Origin: Achromobacter seleniivolatilans
Lineage (GTDB): Bacteria > Pseudomonadota > Gammaproteobacteria > Burkholderiales > Burkholderiaceae_B
DNA: 64,000 nucleotides
Direction of reading: 5' to 3'
NCBI RefSeq assembly: GCF_030864005.1
Contig: NZ_CP132976.1
Location: 2,914,001-2,978,000, forward strand
In this document: positions 63,724 to 64,000 of the stretch, piece after piece
How positions within the stretch are numbered: the stretch's first letter is position 1
Layout: each line of letters starts with the position of its first letter
Position numbers and translations under genes: made by a program
Notes under the pieces: model-generated
Told to the model about the DNA's origin: nothing
The model's input: only the letters and a program-made list of their open reading frames with translations
Database searches by the model: none

Positions 63724-64000
63724 GTCGCTTGATAGAAAAATGGGTCGTCGTGGCTGGCCACGTCGAACTTCAGCTGGTCAATCTTGTAGTCGCCATTAAG
63801 CGACCGGTTGAACTTGCTTTCCAGGCGCAACGTGCCGCCCAGAACAGACTCGCCGTCGATCAGGTAGGTGACCTCCACGCCCTTTTCGGTCGCCTTGGGA
63901 ATGCCCACCATGCCGCTGTTCATGTTGAGGATCTTGACCCGGCCGCGCGCGGCCTTGTCGAAGTCCTGCACGATGAGACGTGTATCGTCCACGAATGCCC
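63708..64000 (-). CDS. Baseplate hub protein, C-terminal part (cut by window end)
   Basis: About 95 residues are visible (FVDDTRLIVQDFDKAARGRV onward). The frame continues past the right edge, so the start is outside. Ends in KIDQLKFDVASHDDPFFYQA. Its place before the spike gene and this sequence fit a hub-type protein; identity is moderate. Confidence 0.65.
   Translation of the reverse strand, partial: AFVDDTRLIVQDFDKAARGRVKILNMNSGMVGIPKATEKGVEVTYLIDGESVLGGTLRLESKFNRSLNGDYKIDQLKFDVASHDDPFFYQATCSRL

Overview
The window looks like a GC-rich chromosomal segment of a betaproteobacterium of the Alcaligenaceae (Achromobacter/Bordetella type). This is inferred from long E. coli-type argG, the argD-argF pair beside a DUF3579 gene, a Bug/TctC solute-binding protein, many solute-uptake operons, hup next to tRNA-Val, and rnr next to tRNA-Leu. 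The last roughly 9 kb is the edge of a contractile-tailed prophage or tail-like element lying beside a tRNA-Met gene.

Left part (1-19 kb), accessory catabolism. A TRAP transporter pair is followed by an eight-gene minus-strand operon: a racemase-superfamily enzyme, a dipeptide-type ABC transporter (binding protein, two permeases, two ATPases) and two amidohydrolases. A divergent GntR/FCD regulator faces it, with three copies of an 11-bp motif. Two of the operon enzymes have lost canonical active-site residues. After argD-argF comes a LysR-controlled operon with a lactonase-type amidohydrolase, a Bug binding protein, a CMD-family protein and a small alpha/beta-barrel protein.

Middle (19-54 kb). 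An outer-membrane factor, adaptor, RND pump and CusR/CusS-like two-component system form one block. argG follows, then a response regulator, sensor kinase and kup potassium transporter that are tightly packed, then Fur-box-preceded tonB-exbB-exbD. Next are hup with tRNA-Val, piuC, a trans-sulfuration-type PLP enzyme, rlmB, rnr and three tRNA-Leu(CAG) genes, with a DTW tRNA-modification gene between copies two and three. Then come a GNAT enzyme, EamA and AEC exporters, an arsB without other ars genes, a TsuA-like thiosulfate transporter, a membrane-anchored FMN glutamate-synthase-like enzyme, a phospholipase D lipoprotein, an ElaB/YqjD protein and an egtD-egtB ergothioneine pair.

Right part (54.7-64 kb). 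After tRNA-Met come small genes of foreign character: an unknown ORF, an SRAP (YedK/HMCES) DNA-repair protein, a small Cys-rich protein behind a LexA-type SOS box, and a hicA-hicB toxin-antitoxin pair with a dyad-rich promoter. On the minus strand follow nested Rz1/Rz spanins, an M15 endolysin and a holin. A plus-strand Rmf/CrpP-like small gene sits alone between lysis and tail modules. The tail module has an SGNH esterase, a fibre, DUF2612, baseplate J, a gp25-like protein, a Gp138-type spike and the C-terminal part of a hub protein cut by the window end. No integrase, capsid, insertion sequence or CRISPR array is visible.
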